A stretch of DNA of 64,000 nt from Ancylobacter radicis (lineage in GTDB: Bacteria > Pseudomonadota > Alphaproteobacteria > Rhizobiales > Xanthobacteraceae): assembly GCF_018449475.1 (NCBI RefSeq), contig NZ_JAHCQH010000018.1:62001-126000 (forward strand). Reading direction: 5' to 3'. Under the pieces are notes generated by a model. The model searched no databases. It was not told the DNA's origin and saw nothing but the letters and a program-made list of their open reading frames with translations. This document shows, in pieces, positions 38,590-53,115 of the stretch. Numbering within the stretch: the stretch's first letter is position 1; each line of letters starts with the position of its first letter. The position numbers were made by a program, and so were the translations under genes.

Positions 38590-39975
38590 ATGAGTAATCG
38601 AACGACGGGTCTCGGCCGGCGCTCGGCCGGCGGCATCGCCGCGTTGATGATGGGTCTCGGCCTCGCCGGCTGCGCCTCGCCGGACGACGTGACCGGCACG
38701 CTGGCGACGCCCGCCTCCCGCCCGGTGGCGGCGGCGAACTATGCGCCGCCGGCTGCTTCTCCCCGCCCATCCGCGTCCCGACCCGCCCTATCCGCCCCGC
38801 AGGCGTCGAGCCACCCCGAGATGACGCCGGCCGCGCTGACCCGCGCCGAGGCCAATTTCAGCCGCTGCATCGCTTCCCTGGAGCCCGCCGCGCGCGCCAG
38901 GGGCGTCTCGGCCGCCGGCTTCCGCCGCTACACGGCCGGGCTCAAGCCCGATATGGGCATCATGGAGAAGCTGCAGATGCAGCCGGAATTTACCCGCACG
39001 GCGGGCGACTATGTGACGATGCTGGTCTCCGAGACCCGCATCCGCCGGGGCCGCGAGGCCATGGCGCAGAACGCCGCCGTGTTCGAGGCGGTGAGTCGCA
39101 CCTATGGCGTCGACCCTTACGTCGTCGCCGCCATCTGGGGCATCGAGACCAATTACGGCAGCGCGCGCGGCTCCTATCCGGTGTTGCAGGCGACCGCCAC
39201 GCTCGCCTGCGTCGGCCGGCGCCAGCCTTATTTCCGCGACGAGTTCGTCGCCGCGCTGCGCATCGTCGACAGGGGCGACATCCCCGAGAGCCATCTGCGC
39301 GGCTCCTGGGCCGGCGCCTTCGGGCTGACCCAGTTCATGCCGACCGCCTTCCAGCGCGACGCGGTGGATTTCGACGGCGACGGGCACCGCAATGTGGTGG
39401 ATTCGGTCGCCGACGCCATGGGCTCGACCGCCAACAAGCTCAAGCGCGGCGGCTGGCAGGCCGGGCACTCCTGGGGCTATGAGGTCGTGCTGCCGGCGCG
39501 CTTCAACTATGTGCTGGCCGACAAGAACCTGCGCAAGCCGATGCGCGAGTGGTGGGCGATGGGCGTGCGCCGCCCGGATGGCCGGTCGATGCCGTCGGGC
39601 GACGAGATGGCCTATCTGCTGCTGCCCGCCGGCGCGCAGGGCCCGGCCTTCCTGATGACTGATAATTTCAAGGCCATCCTCAGCTACAACCCGGCCGATG
39701 CCTATGCACTGGCCATCGGTCATCTGGCGGACCGCATCCGTGGTGGCGGGCCGTTCGTGCAGCCCTGGCCGGAGGATGCGCGGGCGCTGTCGCGGCTGGA
39801 GCGTGCCGAACTCCAGCGCCGCCTCGCCTCGCGCGGCTATGATGTCGGCCCGGTGGACGGGGCGCTCGGCAGCAAGACCCGCGTCGCCGTGCGGGAATAT
39901 CAGGTGAGCGTCGGCCTGCCGGCGGACGGCCACCCCTCCGACAAGGTGCTGGACAGCCTGCGCAGCGGTTCGTGA
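38590..39975 (+). CDS. Lytic murein transglycosylase (MltB/SLT_2 family) with peptidoglycan-binding domain
   Basis: 461 residues. A lipoprotein signal ends LAGCAS near residue 29, so it is probably anchored to the outer membrane. After a Pro/Ala linker, the SLT_2 domain (~80-370) contains the catalytic Glu in IWGIETNYGSARGSYPVLQ and GAFGLTQFMPTAF. The C-terminal ~60 residues are a peptidoglycan-binding type 1 domain (LQRRLASRGYDVGPVDGALG). It cleaves glycan strands forming 1,6-anhydro-muramyl ends. Confidence 0.93.
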   Translation: MSNRTTGLGRRSAGGIAALMMGLGLAGCASPDDVTGTLATPASRPVAAANYAPPAASPRPSASRPALSAPQASSHPEMTPAALTRAEANFSRCIASLEPAARARGVSAAGFRRYTAGLKPDMGIMEKLQMQPEFTRTAGDYVTMLVSETRIRRGREAMAQNAAVFEAVSRTYGVDPYVVAAIWGIETNYGSARGSYPVLQATATLACVGRRQPYFRDEFVAALRIVDRGDIPESHLRGSWAGAFGLTQFMPTAFQRDAVDFDGDGHRNVVDSVADAMGSTANKLKRGGWQAGHSWGYEVVLPARFNYVLADKNLRKPMREWWAMGVRRPDGRSMPSGDEMAYLLLPAGAQGPAFLMTDNFKAILSYNPADAYALAIGHLADRIRGGGPFVQPWPEDARALSRLERAELQRRLASRGYDVGPVDGALGSKTRVAVREYQVSVGLPADGHPSDKVLDSLRSGS

Positions 39976-40095
39976 GGGACGGCGAGGCGGTCGCCTGGAG
40001 CCGCCGGGACTTGAAACCGCCGCGAGAATGGTTCACGCCTGACGCCGGAATTCCACTCCGGCATCGTCCGTGAGCGTCGATCAACAGGGCAAGTC

Positions 40096-41559
40096 ATGAG
40101 CGCGCGCCGCATCGCTCGGGTTCTCAAGGCGCTGCCGCTGGCACTCGTGCTGGCGGCGGGTGGCCTGTGCCCGTCGGTCCCGCCGCTCGGCATCACGCCC
40201 GCCCTCGCGCAGAGCGACTGGTTCCGCCCGCCTGGCAATGTCGGTTCGCCCGCCACGCGTCAGGCGCCGTCCCAGCAGCGGCAGGCGCAGCCGCGCCAGC
40301 AGCCCCGGCGCCAGCAGGCGGCTCCTCAGGCGCAGCGCCGGCAGGCGCCGCCGCCCCAGCGCCAGACCTGGTCGCCCTTCCAGCCCTTCCTGAACCTGTT
40401 CCGCTCGGACCAGCCCCGCCGCATGGTTCCGAGCCGGCCGAACGACAGCTACGCCGCCCCGCCCGTCGCCGCCCCGCCGGTCATCGCCCAGCCGGCCGTG
40501 CCGCGCGGCACGGTGTTCGACACGGCCGCCGCCGCGCGGGACGAATCCGACGCCATCAAGGAGATCGTGCTGGTGCTCGGCGATGAGCTCGCCGCTCCGC
40601 TGGCGCAGGGGCTGGCCGACGGCTTTGCCGCCGACCGCGAGAGCGTCGCCGTGGTGGCGCGCACCGAGCCCGGTTCCGGCTTCGGCCCCCTGAGCGGTTT
40701 CGACTGGATCAGCAAGGGCCGCCAGTTCACGGCCGGTGAGCAGCCCAATGTGGTGGTGGTGTTCGCCGGCATGAACGACCTGACGCCGATCGACGATCCG
40801 GCGGGCCGGGCCGAACTGTTCGACGAACGCTGGCGCGACCTTTACGGCCGGCGGGTGGATGATTTCCTGCTCGGCCTCAAACTTGCCGGCAGGCCGGTCG
40901 TGGTGGTCGGTCTGCCGCCGGTCGAGGATCCGGCGGCCAATGAACGCAATGTGCAGCTTAACGCCCTGCTGAAGGAGCGCACCGAGCGCGCCGGCCTCGT
41001 CTTCGCCGACGTCACCGACGGCTTCGTCGACGAGGAGGGCAAGTTCATGATGTCCGGCCCGGATGTCGATGGCCAGCGCCGACGCCTGCGCAATGCCGAT
41101 GGCGTGGGCTTCACCCGCGCCGGCGGGCGCAAGCTCGCCTTCTTCGTCGATCGCCATCTCGACGCGCTGCTGGCGCAGCCGATCGACCCGGCCGCCGCGG
41201 CGGCTGCCGCCAATCCGGCGGAGGCGCGGCCCTCCATCATCCTGCTCACCGGCGGGGCGTCGGCCGGGGCGCGCACCCTCGCCGGAGCGCCGGGTGCGCC
41301 AGCGGTGGCGACCCCCGCCATTCTTTCCGGCCGGCCGGAGGAGCCCGAGCCCGCCAGGGCTCTGGTCAGCGGCGCGGCGCTGCCGGTCGTGGCCGGACGG
41401 ACCGATGATTTCCGCTGGCCCGCCGGCCAGCCCGCCGCCACCGCCGAACCGCTGGTGCCGGCGGCTCCCGCGTCAGTGCTGCCGGCCGGCCCGCTGCCGA
41501 ACGCCGCCCCGGCCGGGACACCCGCGAGCGGGGCCGGGGTGGGGACGACGGCGCCGTAG
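40096..41559 (+). CDS. DUF459 (SGNH hydrolase-like) exported protein
   Basis: 487 residues. A signal peptide ends near ALA-QS (residue 39). A Gln/Pro/Arg-rich stretch (~50-100) precedes the DUF459 domain (~150-360), with EIVLVLGDELAAPLAQGLAD as the block I region, VVVVFAGMNDLTPIDD as block III and TRAGGRKLAFFVDRH near the catalytic His end. In block I the usual Gly-Asp-Ser is GDE, so the SGNH nucleophile is not obvious. The tail after 370 is Ala/Pro-rich. Possibly a cell-wall esterase relative; function is unknown. Confidence 0.8.
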   Translation: MSARRIARVLKALPLALVLAAGGLCPSVPPLGITPALAQSDWFRPPGNVGSPATRQAPSQQRQAQPRQQPRRQQAAPQAQRRQAPPPQRQTWSPFQPFLNLFRSDQPRRMVPSRPNDSYAAPPVAAPPVIAQPAVPRGTVFDTAAAARDESDAIKEIVLVLGDELAAPLAQGLADGFAADRESVAVVARTEPGSGFGPLSGFDWISKGRQFTAGEQPNVVVVFAGMNDLTPIDDPAGRAELFDERWRDLYGRRVDDFLLGLKLAGRPVVVVGLPPVEDPAANERNVQLNALLKERTERAGLVFADVTDGFVDEEGKFMMSGPDVDGQRRRLRNADGVGFTRAGGRKLAFFVDRHLDALLAQPIDPAAAAAAANPAEARPSIILLTGGASAGARTLAGAPGAPAVATPAILSGRPEEPEPARALVSGAALPVVAGRTDDFRWPAGQPAATAEPLVPAAPASVLPAGPLPNAAPAGTPASGAGVGTTAP

Positions 41560-41568
41560 TCCGCTGAG

Positions 41569-42033
41569 CTAGATTGCCTGTGCGGCCCGCAGGCCGAGGC
41601 TCTGTGAGAAGCGGATGAGATAGCCGTCCGGGTCCTGCACGAGGAACTGGCGCACGCCGACCTCTTGCTCGCTTGCGCGATACCATTTTTCCTCGACGGC
41701 CATATGCAGCGGCCAGTCGGCGGCCTTGAGCGCGGCGAGGATCGGCTCGACGGCGCTCACGGCGATCTGGAAATTCAAACCCCGCCCGAACGGGCGTTCG
41801 AGAGGGCCGGTGATCCATTGCCGGCCCTCGCCGATCTCCTCCAGCATGAGCTGGGCGCCCTCGCGCTGGAGATAGGCAAAGCCGTCCTCCTCGCGCGCAT
41901 AGGCGATGGCGAAGCCGCAGAGGCCGCACCAGAAGCCGAGGCTGGCGGCGATATCCGTCACCAGCAGTTCCGGGACCAATGCGGCCCAGACGAAGTCCTG
42001 CGGGAGCGGCGGCGTCGCCGTGCCGTCGGACAT
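41569..42033 (-). CDS. VOC family protein (bleomycin-resistance-like fold)
   Basis: 154 residues. One VOC unit starts ALVPELLVTDIAASLGFWCGLCGFAIAY and continues with GAQLMLEEIG; the second half has LNFQIAVSAVEPILAALKAADWPL and ends VQDPDGYLIRFSQSLG. This pattern is typical of small VOC proteins annotated as glyoxalase or bleomycin resistance, but the substrate is unknown. It starts ten bases upstream of gltD's stop in the minus direction, so it lies directly downstream of gltD and may be read from its transcript. Confidence 0.8.
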   Translation of the reverse strand: MSDGTATPPLPQDFVWAALVPELLVTDIAASLGFWCGLCGFAIAYAREEDGFAYLQREGAQLMLEEIGEGRQWITGPLERPFGRGLNFQIAVSAVEPILAALKAADWPLHMAVEEKWYRASEQEVGVRQFLVQDPDGYLIRFSQSLGLRAAQAI

Positions 42034-42042
42034 GTCCCGCCC

Positions 42043-43467
<1,425 letters not shown>

Positions 43468-43593
43468 TGCGCCCTCTTTCGCGGAGCACCGCCACCTTGG
43501 AGACGTTCCAGCCCCAGGTGCAGATACATCAATCATGCCAATTGGAAAATGACGGCGCGGCACGGGGCCGAGCATTCATCGTCACCGTTTAGG

Positions 43594-43689
43594 TCGTCAT
43601 CCCGGACGGCCGGCGGCCGATCCGGGATCGTGCGGCGATTAGCCTGCCCGCGATCCCGGCTCTGCGCGACGCTTCGGCCGGGACGACGG
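43594..43689. repeat. Dispersed palindromic repeat between gltB and gltD
   Basis: CGTCATCCCGG (43595-43605) and CCGGGACGACG (43678-43688) form imperfect inverted ends around GATCCGGGATCG and GCGATCCCGGC segments. It is closely related to the 155-257 element. Lying inside the gltB-gltD transcript, it could fold and influence the relative expression of the two subunits. Confidence 0.6.
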
Positions 43690-43697
43690 CCCGCGTT

Positions 43698-48428
<4,731 letters not shown>

Positions 48429-48935
48429 CCCCGTATCTCCCTTCGGGTCTTCTCCGGCGCGCCGGAAGCTTCCGGCTCCCGCGGGGCGCTCCCCCCGCGA
48501 AGATGCACGCCGTTCTGGAATTACGCTAGTTTCGGTCACGCCCATGCGGTGCAGAGCGGTGACCTCTCCGATTATAGGACAGTATAGCTGCCCTATCAAC
48601 CGCGAAGATGCCAGAATTGACGGCCTCGCACAAGCGTCGTGACATATCCTGTCCCGGCGAATTTTGCGACTTGTTGCGGCGAGGCCCCTTCCGGCGAAAC
48701 GAACGGTAAGGCTCCCCGATTCCCCGCGCAATGCTCTTGCCCGTGATCGGGTGCCACCAATCCGCCGGTTTTGGCAGGGCGCGACTGGGGCGCGGTTCTC
48801 GTGAGCCTCGCGCAAGCCCCGTCATGGCAGGCTGGTGCGGCGCGCCACTACCGGCGGTGCTGCCCCGCTTCGTCCTGCCCTTGCCGCATTCGCGCGCTGT
48901 TATGCCGCTTCGGAACGTTCCCCTCGGAGGCTTCC
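48429..48935. other. Divergent intergenic region between gltB and a secreted-protein gene
   Basis: 507 bases without a convincing gene. It should contain the gltB promoter and leader. ATAGGACAGTATAGCTGCCCTAT (start 48574) is an imperfect palindrome about 150 bases before gltB that could be an operator. I cannot place a sigma-54 promoter (GG-N10-GC with correct context) with confidence. On the plus side only the CGGAGG ribosome binding site of the next gene at 48925-48930 is clear. Confidence 0.4.
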
Positions 48936-49856
48936 ATGCCCGCCCTTCCGGCCCGTGTCGCCCGGCCCCGCTCGCGGGCCCTTCTCGCGGTCATTGCTCT
49001 CTTGTCTTCCGCCGCTCCGGCGGCGGCGCAGTTCTATGACCGGCCCTACGGCCGGCCTTATGTGCAGCCCTATATCGACATGGACCTCAACGCCTACAAC
49101 CAGCCGGGCCCCGCCGATTATAACGCCCCGCCGGTCGGCCTGCCGCCGCAGGATGTCGAGCCGATGCTGCGCTCCATGGGCATGCGCAATGTCGGGCGCG
49201 TGCGGGCGGGCGGCAACATCTACGCGGTCGATGCCACCGATCCCCGCGGCATGCGCCAGCGCGTGCGCATCGACGCCATGAGCGGACGCATCATCTCCAT
49301 GATCCCGCTCGGGCCCGACACCGGCGCCACGCGCTACGGCGCGACCCCGCCGGGCAATGGCAACTGGAACCCACCGCCGGCGGTGATGAACGTGCCCAGC
49401 GGCGTGGGGGCCCCGGTCGCGCTCCCGGCCGAGCCGCCGCTGCCACCGATCCGTCAGCCCGAATTCGCCGCCGTTCCGCCGGCGGATGAGCCGCCCGCCG
49501 ACGCCCCGCCTGCCGGAGCATCGCCTGCGGCCAGCCCTCCGCTGGGGAGTGCGGCCGAGAGCCCCGCGCCGCCAGCGACTGCCGGCCCGGCCGATCCGGC
49601 CGTAGCCGGCCCGGCCAAGGTCGATGCCGCGAAATCAGAGACGCTCGATGCCGGCGCCGCGCCGGCCGCCGCCAATGGTCCAATCCGGGTCATTCCCGGC
49701 GTCGCCGTGCCACCGGGAACCGAACCGACCTCGATGGCTCCCGCTCAGGCGGGTGTTGGCACCGGCATGGGGACGGGCACGGGAGAAGCGGCGGGCTCGG
49801 CCGGCACGGCCTCGGTCGTCGCCCGCGACAGCGGCTCGACCACCCCGGCCCCCTGA
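48936..49856 (+). CDS. Secreted protein with PepSY-like domain and Pro/Ala-rich tail
   Basis: 306 residues from the ATG at 48936, with CGGAGG just upstream. Signal peptide ends AAA-QF near residue 31. After a Tyr/Pro/Gly-rich segment, residues ~68-128 (PPQDVEPMLRSMGMRNVG..., then QRVRIDAMSGRIISM) look like a PepSY-type fold. The last ~150 residues are low-complexity Pro/Ala/Gly. The folded module is similar to the one in the gene at 50646, suggesting a duplicated family around hsp20. Function is unknown. Confidence 0.7.
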   Translation: MPALPARVARPRSRALLAVIALLSSAAPAAAQFYDRPYGRPYVQPYIDMDLNAYNQPGPADYNAPPVGLPPQDVEPMLRSMGMRNVGRVRAGGNIYAVDATDPRGMRQRVRIDAMSGRIISMIPLGPDTGATRYGATPPGNGNWNPPPAVMNVPSGVGAPVALPAEPPLPPIRQPEFAAVPPADEPPADAPPAGASPAASPPLGSAAESPAPPATAGPADPAVAGPAKVDAAKSETLDAGAAPAAANGPIRVIPGVAVPPGTEPTSMAPAQAGVGTGMGTGTGEAAGSAGTASVVARDSGSTTPAP

Positions 49857-49868
49857 GTCTTCTTCAAT

Positions 49869-49902
49869 ATAAAAGCGCCCCGGTGTTGCCGGGGCGCCCT
49901 GT
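49869..49902. terminator. Terminator shared by the convergent secreted-protein and hsp20 genes
   Basis: GCGCCCCGG (49875-49883), loop TGTTG, CCGGGGCGC (49889-49897) is a perfect 9-bp stem. On the minus strand it is followed by TTTTATATTG, so it best serves hsp20; in the plus direction the tail is CCTGTCATTTT. Confidence 0.8.
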
Positions 49903-49936
49903 CATTTTCGGCTCACCGGGTGAGCGTCGGGGGCGG

Positions 49937-50416
49937 TCACGCCGCTTTGGCGTCGCCCACCTTGGCCTCGATCGCCCGCGCGGCGGACGTGCCAGCCGCG
50001 ATCGGAACGCGGCGGGGTTTCATCGCCTCGGGGATTTCGCGCACCAGGTCGACATGGAGCAGCCCGTTGGCGAGGCTGGCGCCACGCACTTCCACATGGT
50101 CGGCGAGCTGGAAACGGCGCTCGAAGGCGCGCGCGGCAATGCCCTGATAGAGCACCTCGCCGGCCTTGCCCGCGCTCTCGCCGGTGCGATCGCCGCGGAT
50201 GGCGAGGGTGTTCTCCTTCACCTCGATGTCGAGGTCCTGCTCGGTGAAGCCGGCCACCGCCACGGTGATGCGGTAGGCATTCTCACCGGTGCGCTCGATA
50301 TTGTAGGGCGGGTAGGTCGTGGAGGTGTCCACATTGCCCACCTGATCGAGCATGGAGAACAGCCGGTCAAAGCCGACGGTGGAACGCTGGAGGGGGGTAA
50401 AGTCAAACGTACGCAT
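49937..50416 (-). CDS. Small heat-shock protein of the Hsp20 family
   Basis: 159 residues from the ATG at 50416 (MRTFDFTPLQRSTVGFDRLF); GAGG ends eight bases upstream, whereas the in-frame ATG at 50422 is only two bases from it. The alpha-crystallin domain spans about 35-135, with YPPYNIERTGENAYRITVAVAGF at its start and ALANGLLHVDL-like ASLANGLLHVDLVREIP at its end. This class A (IbpA-like) holdase prevents aggregation on heat stress. A heat-shock promoter and ROSE-like leader precede it. Confidence 0.94.
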   Translation of the reverse strand: MRTFDFTPLQRSTVGFDRLFSMLDQVGNVDTSTTYPPYNIERTGENAYRITVAVAGFTEQDLDIEVKENTLAIRGDRTGESAGKAGEVLYQGIAARAFERRFQLADHVEVRGASLANGLLHVDLVREIPEAMKPRRVPIAAGTSAARAIEAKVGDAKAA

Positions 50417-50506
50417 AGGCATATCCTCACTTTCAAGCGACATGCGACTGAGAGGTCCGCTCTCCTGAGCCGGACCCGATTTGCGTACCGCCTCACGGCC
50501 GGTACG
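50417..50506 (-). promoter_or_regulatory. ROSE-like RNA thermometer in the hsp20 leader
   Basis: The predicted leader folds into three successive hairpins on the minus strand: 50506-50484 (CGTACCG...CGGTACG, one bulged G, GTGA loop), 50476-50454 (GGTCC/GGACC and GCTC/GAGC around AGGA) and 50455-50425, where CCTC can pair with the GAGG ribosome binding site. The last segment reads TCGCTTGAAAGTGAGGATAT, similar to the conserved (U)YGCU...GAGGAU element by which ROSE thermometers hide the Shine-Dalgarno sequence below heat-shock temperature. Fold was judged by eye. Confidence 0.7.
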
Positions 50507-50512
50507 TCTTCG

Positions 50513-50540
50513 AGATAGGAAGCCTGCGCGCGCTCGCAAG
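50513..50540 (-). promoter_or_regulatory. RpoH (sigma-32) type promoter of hsp20
   Basis: On the minus strand CTTG (50540-50537), a 17-base spacer and CCTATCT (50519-50513) match the alphaproteobacterial heat-shock consensus CTTG-N17/18-CYTATNT. Transcription would begin close to the foot of the first leader hairpin, giving an untranslated leader of about 90 bases. Confidence 0.75.
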
Positions 50541-50645
50541 AGGGGCAATGGCGGGGGCAGATGAACGGCAGATGAACGGGGCGACAGGAGGCGGTTCAGT
50601 CCCCGCCGGCTATTCCCGCCTTTGCCCCTGAACGGAGGAAACCGC

Positions 50646-51008
50646 GTGGTCAGGCTGGCGTCCGGGATGCTCGTCGTCCTTCTCCTGCTCGGCGTGCCGG
50701 GCGGAATGGTCGCGCATGGGCAGGGTTATGCCCCGCCGCCCGGACCTTATGGCGCCGCGCCTGGCCCGTTCGATCCCTATAATGCCCCCCCGCCGCCGCG
50801 CGCGGGCGGGGAGGTGGATGGCGAGGCGGCGAGCCGCATGCTGGCGGCACGTGGCTTCACCAATATCCAAGTGGTCCGGCGGCGTGGCCCCACGCTGGTG
50901 ATGGAGGCGAACGGGCCGCGCGGCGAGCGGGTGCAGGTCATCGTCGACAGTGCCTCGGGCGCCATCAACGGCATGAAGGTCATCGGTTTCGGCGACAAAC
51001 GCTACTAA
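50646..51008 (+). CDS. Small secreted PepSY-like protein
   Basis: 120 residues from a GTG at 50646, preceded by GGAGGA. A signal peptide ends near HGQ-GY (residue ~25). A Pro/Gly/Tyr-rich linker is followed by a C-terminal module of about 65 residues (EAASRMLAARGFTNIQVVRR, then RVQVIVDSASGAINGMKVIG) that parallels the module in the 48936 gene: same helix-strand order and the same RV-V-D--SG-I-M pattern. It may be a minimal PepSY domain, a fold associated with inhibition or folding of exported proteins. Confidence 0.7.
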   Translation: MVRLASGMLVVLLLLGVPGGMVAHGQGYAPPPGPYGAAPGPFDPYNAPPPPRAGGEVDGEAASRMLAARGFTNIQVVRRRGPTLVMEANGPRGERVQVIVDSASGAINGMKVIGFGDKRY

Positions 51009-51034
51009 TGGGGCCGCGGTCGGTTCCTTCCAAT

Positions 51035-51083
51035 CACGGTTCGTCCCGTCACCGGTTTGTCCCGTCATCGGTTTGTCTCGTCA
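51035..51083. repeat. Three imperfect 15-16-bp tandem repeats (CGGTTTGTCCCGTCA type)
   Basis: CACGGTTCGTCCCGT, CACCGGTTTGTCCCGT and CATCGGTTTGTCTCGT follow one another directly in the 112-base gap before the hydrolase gene. Their role is unknown. Confidence 0.7.
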
Positions 51084-51120
51084 CATGGGTCCGCTATAAG
51101 CCCTGCCCAGCTATAAGCGT

Positions 51121-52113
51121 GTGCCTCGTTTTCCGTCCTTTCTCGCGCAAGATGCCCGCCTGATGACGCTGTTCAGCACCAAGGACAATCCCGTGCCCGA
51201 GGGCGCGGAGACCGGACAGGTCGTCGCGGCCGACGGCGTGTCGCTGCGCTTCGCCCGCTGGCGCCCGGAGCCGACGACGCCTTTGCGCGGCACGGTGTGC
51301 CTGTTCGCCGGACGTACCGAGAAGATCGAGAAATATTTCGAGACGGTGCGCGATCTGCTGCGGCGCGGTTTTGCCGTCGCCACCGTCGACTGGCGCGGGC
51401 AGGGCGGCTCGCAGCGCCTGCTGCGCAACCCGATGAAGGGGCATATCGACGATTTCGCCGACTACCAGTACGACCTCGAAGCCTTCATGCGCGAGGTGGT
51501 GATCCCCACCTGCCCGCCGCCCTATTTCGCCCTTGCCCATTCCATGGGCGCGGCGATTCTGCTGGATTCCGCACGCGAGGGCGACCGGGTGTTCGACCGG
51601 ATGTTCCTGGTCGCGCCGATGCTGGAGCTGTCGCTGCTGAAGCACGATGTCGCCGCCCGGCGCATGGCGCGGCTGCTCACCGGCGTCGGCTTCTCGCGCG
51701 CCTATGTGCCGCGCGGGCGCCGGGCGCGGATCAACGAGTTCCATTTCGACGGCAACCGCCTGACCTCGGACACCAAGCGTTTCGCCCGCAACCTGACCAT
51801 CACCATGGAGCAGCCGCAGCTCGATGTCGGCCCGCCGACCATCGGCTGGGTGACGGCGGCGTTCGACCTGATGGAGCGGTTCACCGACCCTCTGGTGGCG
51901 CGGTCGATCCGTCAGCCGCTGCTGATGGTGGCGGCGGGCGACGACCAGATCGTCTCGACCCCGGCCATCGAGCGTTTCGGCACGCGGCTCATCGCCGGCG
52001 CTAGCCTGGTCATTCCCGGCGCGCGGCACGAATTGCTACAGGAGCGCGACACGTTCCGCGAACCGCTGCTCGCCGCCTTCGACGCCTTCATTCCCGGCAG
52101 CGCGCGCCCCTGA
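51121..52113 (+). CDS. Alpha/beta hydrolase (lysophospholipase-like, serine aminopeptidase S33 type)
   Basis: 330 residues from a GTG at 51121; the ATG at 51163 is an alternative start. The fold shows RGTVCLFAGRTEKIEKY, TVDWRGQGGSQRLL, the nucleophile elbow LAHSMGAAILL (Ser near 142), an acid in VAAGDDQIVSTPA and a terminal His in GARHELLQE. These fit the monoacylglycerol lipase/lysophospholipase L2-like group. No signal peptide. It converges with hisN, twelve bases apart, and may be involved in membrane lipid turnover. Confidence 0.88.
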   Translation: MPRFPSFLAQDARLMTLFSTKDNPVPEGAETGQVVAADGVSLRFARWRPEPTTPLRGTVCLFAGRTEKIEKYFETVRDLLRRGFAVATVDWRGQGGSQRLLRNPMKGHIDDFADYQYDLEAFMREVVIPTCPPPYFALAHSMGAAILLDSAREGDRVFDRMFLVAPMLELSLLKHDVAARRMARLLTGVGFSRAYVPRGRRARINEFHFDGNRLTSDTKRFARNLTITMEQPQLDVGPPTIGWVTAAFDLMERFTDPLVARSIRQPLLMVAAGDDQIVSTPAIERFGTRLIAGASLVIPGARHELLQERDTFREPLLAAFDAFIPGSARP

Positions 52114-52125
52114 CGCGGGCCCGCC

Positions 52126-52911
52126 TCAGCCCTGCTGGAGAACCTTAAGCGCGGCTTCATGCGCGCGCGGATCGCCCGCCGCGATCACCCGGCCGCTCGA
52201 CAAGTCCGACGTACCTTCCCAACTGGTGACGATGCCGCCCGCGCCCTCGATGACCGGGACCAGCGGCAGGATGTCGAAGGCCTTCAGATTGGTCTCGATG
52301 ACGAGATCGACATGGCCGGCGGCGAGCATGCAATAGGCATAGCAGTCGCCGCCATAGCGCGGCAGGCGCACGCGCTCCTCCACCGCGCGGTAGCGGGCGC
52401 GGTCGGGCTCGTCCATCAGCAGCGGCGAGGTGGTGAGCAGGATCGCCTCGTCGAGCCCGCCGCAGGGCCGGGCGTGCAGGCGGCGCTCGCCGGCGGGGCC
52501 GCGATAGCGCGAGACCGCGCCGTCGCCATAGAAGCGTTCGCCGATGAAGGGCTGGTGCATCATGCCATAGGCCGGCTGGTCCTCGCGGCACAGGCCGATC
52601 AGCGTGCCCCAGGCCGGCAGGCCGGTGATGAAGGATTTGGTGCCGTCGATCGGATCGAGCACCCAGACATATTCGGCGTCGAGGCCCTCATCGGCGAATT
52701 CCTCGCCGCGCACGCCATGGCTGGGGAAGTGGCGGCGGATCAGCGTGCGCATCGCCTGTTCGGCGGCGCGGTCGGCGGCGGTGACGGGATCGAACGCGCC
52801 GCCGCTGTTCTTGTCCTCGACACCCAGCGCCGTGCGGAAGAAGGGCAGGATGGCCTGGCCGGAGACCGTTGCCAGCTCGTGCACGAAACCCTCGAAATCC
52901 ACCGCGCTCAT
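52126..52911 (-). CDS. hisN: Histidinol-phosphatase of the inositol monophosphatase family
   Basis: 261 residues from the ATG at 52911. It likely dephosphorylates histidinol phosphate, the step done by HisN in actinobacteria and many alphaproteobacteria. The metal-binding signature is VLDPIDGTKSFITGLPAWG near 82-100, with GEE upstream and GGDCYAYCMLAAGHVDLVIE downstream. The related SuhB-type inositol monophosphatases share these motifs, so the substrate is an inference. It is divergent from the small-RNA cluster starting at 53161. Confidence 0.88.
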   Translation of the reverse strand: MSAVDFEGFVHELATVSGQAILPFFRTALGVEDKNSGGAFDPVTAADRAAEQAMRTLIRRHFPSHGVRGEEFADEGLDAEYVWVLDPIDGTKSFITGLPAWGTLIGLCREDQPAYGMMHQPFIGERFYGDGAVSRYRGPAGERRLHARPCGGLDEAILLTTSPLLMDEPDRARYRAVEERVRLPRYGGDCYAYCMLAAGHVDLVIETNLKAFDILPLVPVIEGAGGIVTSWEGTSDLSSGRVIAAGDPRAHEAALKVLQQG

Positions 52912-53090
52912 GCGCTTGCGCTCCCGCTGCCGGCGCCGGGGCCGTCCGGCGCTGCGCAACGCATATCGAGACGCAGGCGGCTCGGCAATCGCGCGACCTG
53001 TCCCGCGCGCGTGAAACGGTAAGCGGGGAAGAGGGCGGCGGCAAAAGCTGAGATGCGCCCCTCATCCGCCCCGCGCCTGACGCATGGCTG

Positions 53091-53115
53091 CCATTCCAAC
53101 AAGGCTAAGGAATGG
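53091..53115. promoter_or_regulatory. Inverted repeat upstream of the first small RNA
   Basis: CCATTCC (53091-53097) and GGAATGG (53109-53115) are a perfect 7-bp inverted repeat with an 11-base spacer, ending 13 bases before the -35-like TTGCAC at 53129. The position fits an activator or repressor site. A second palindrome, GGCAG-TGAAG-CTGCC (53138-53152), sits in the promoter spacer. Confidence 0.45.
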
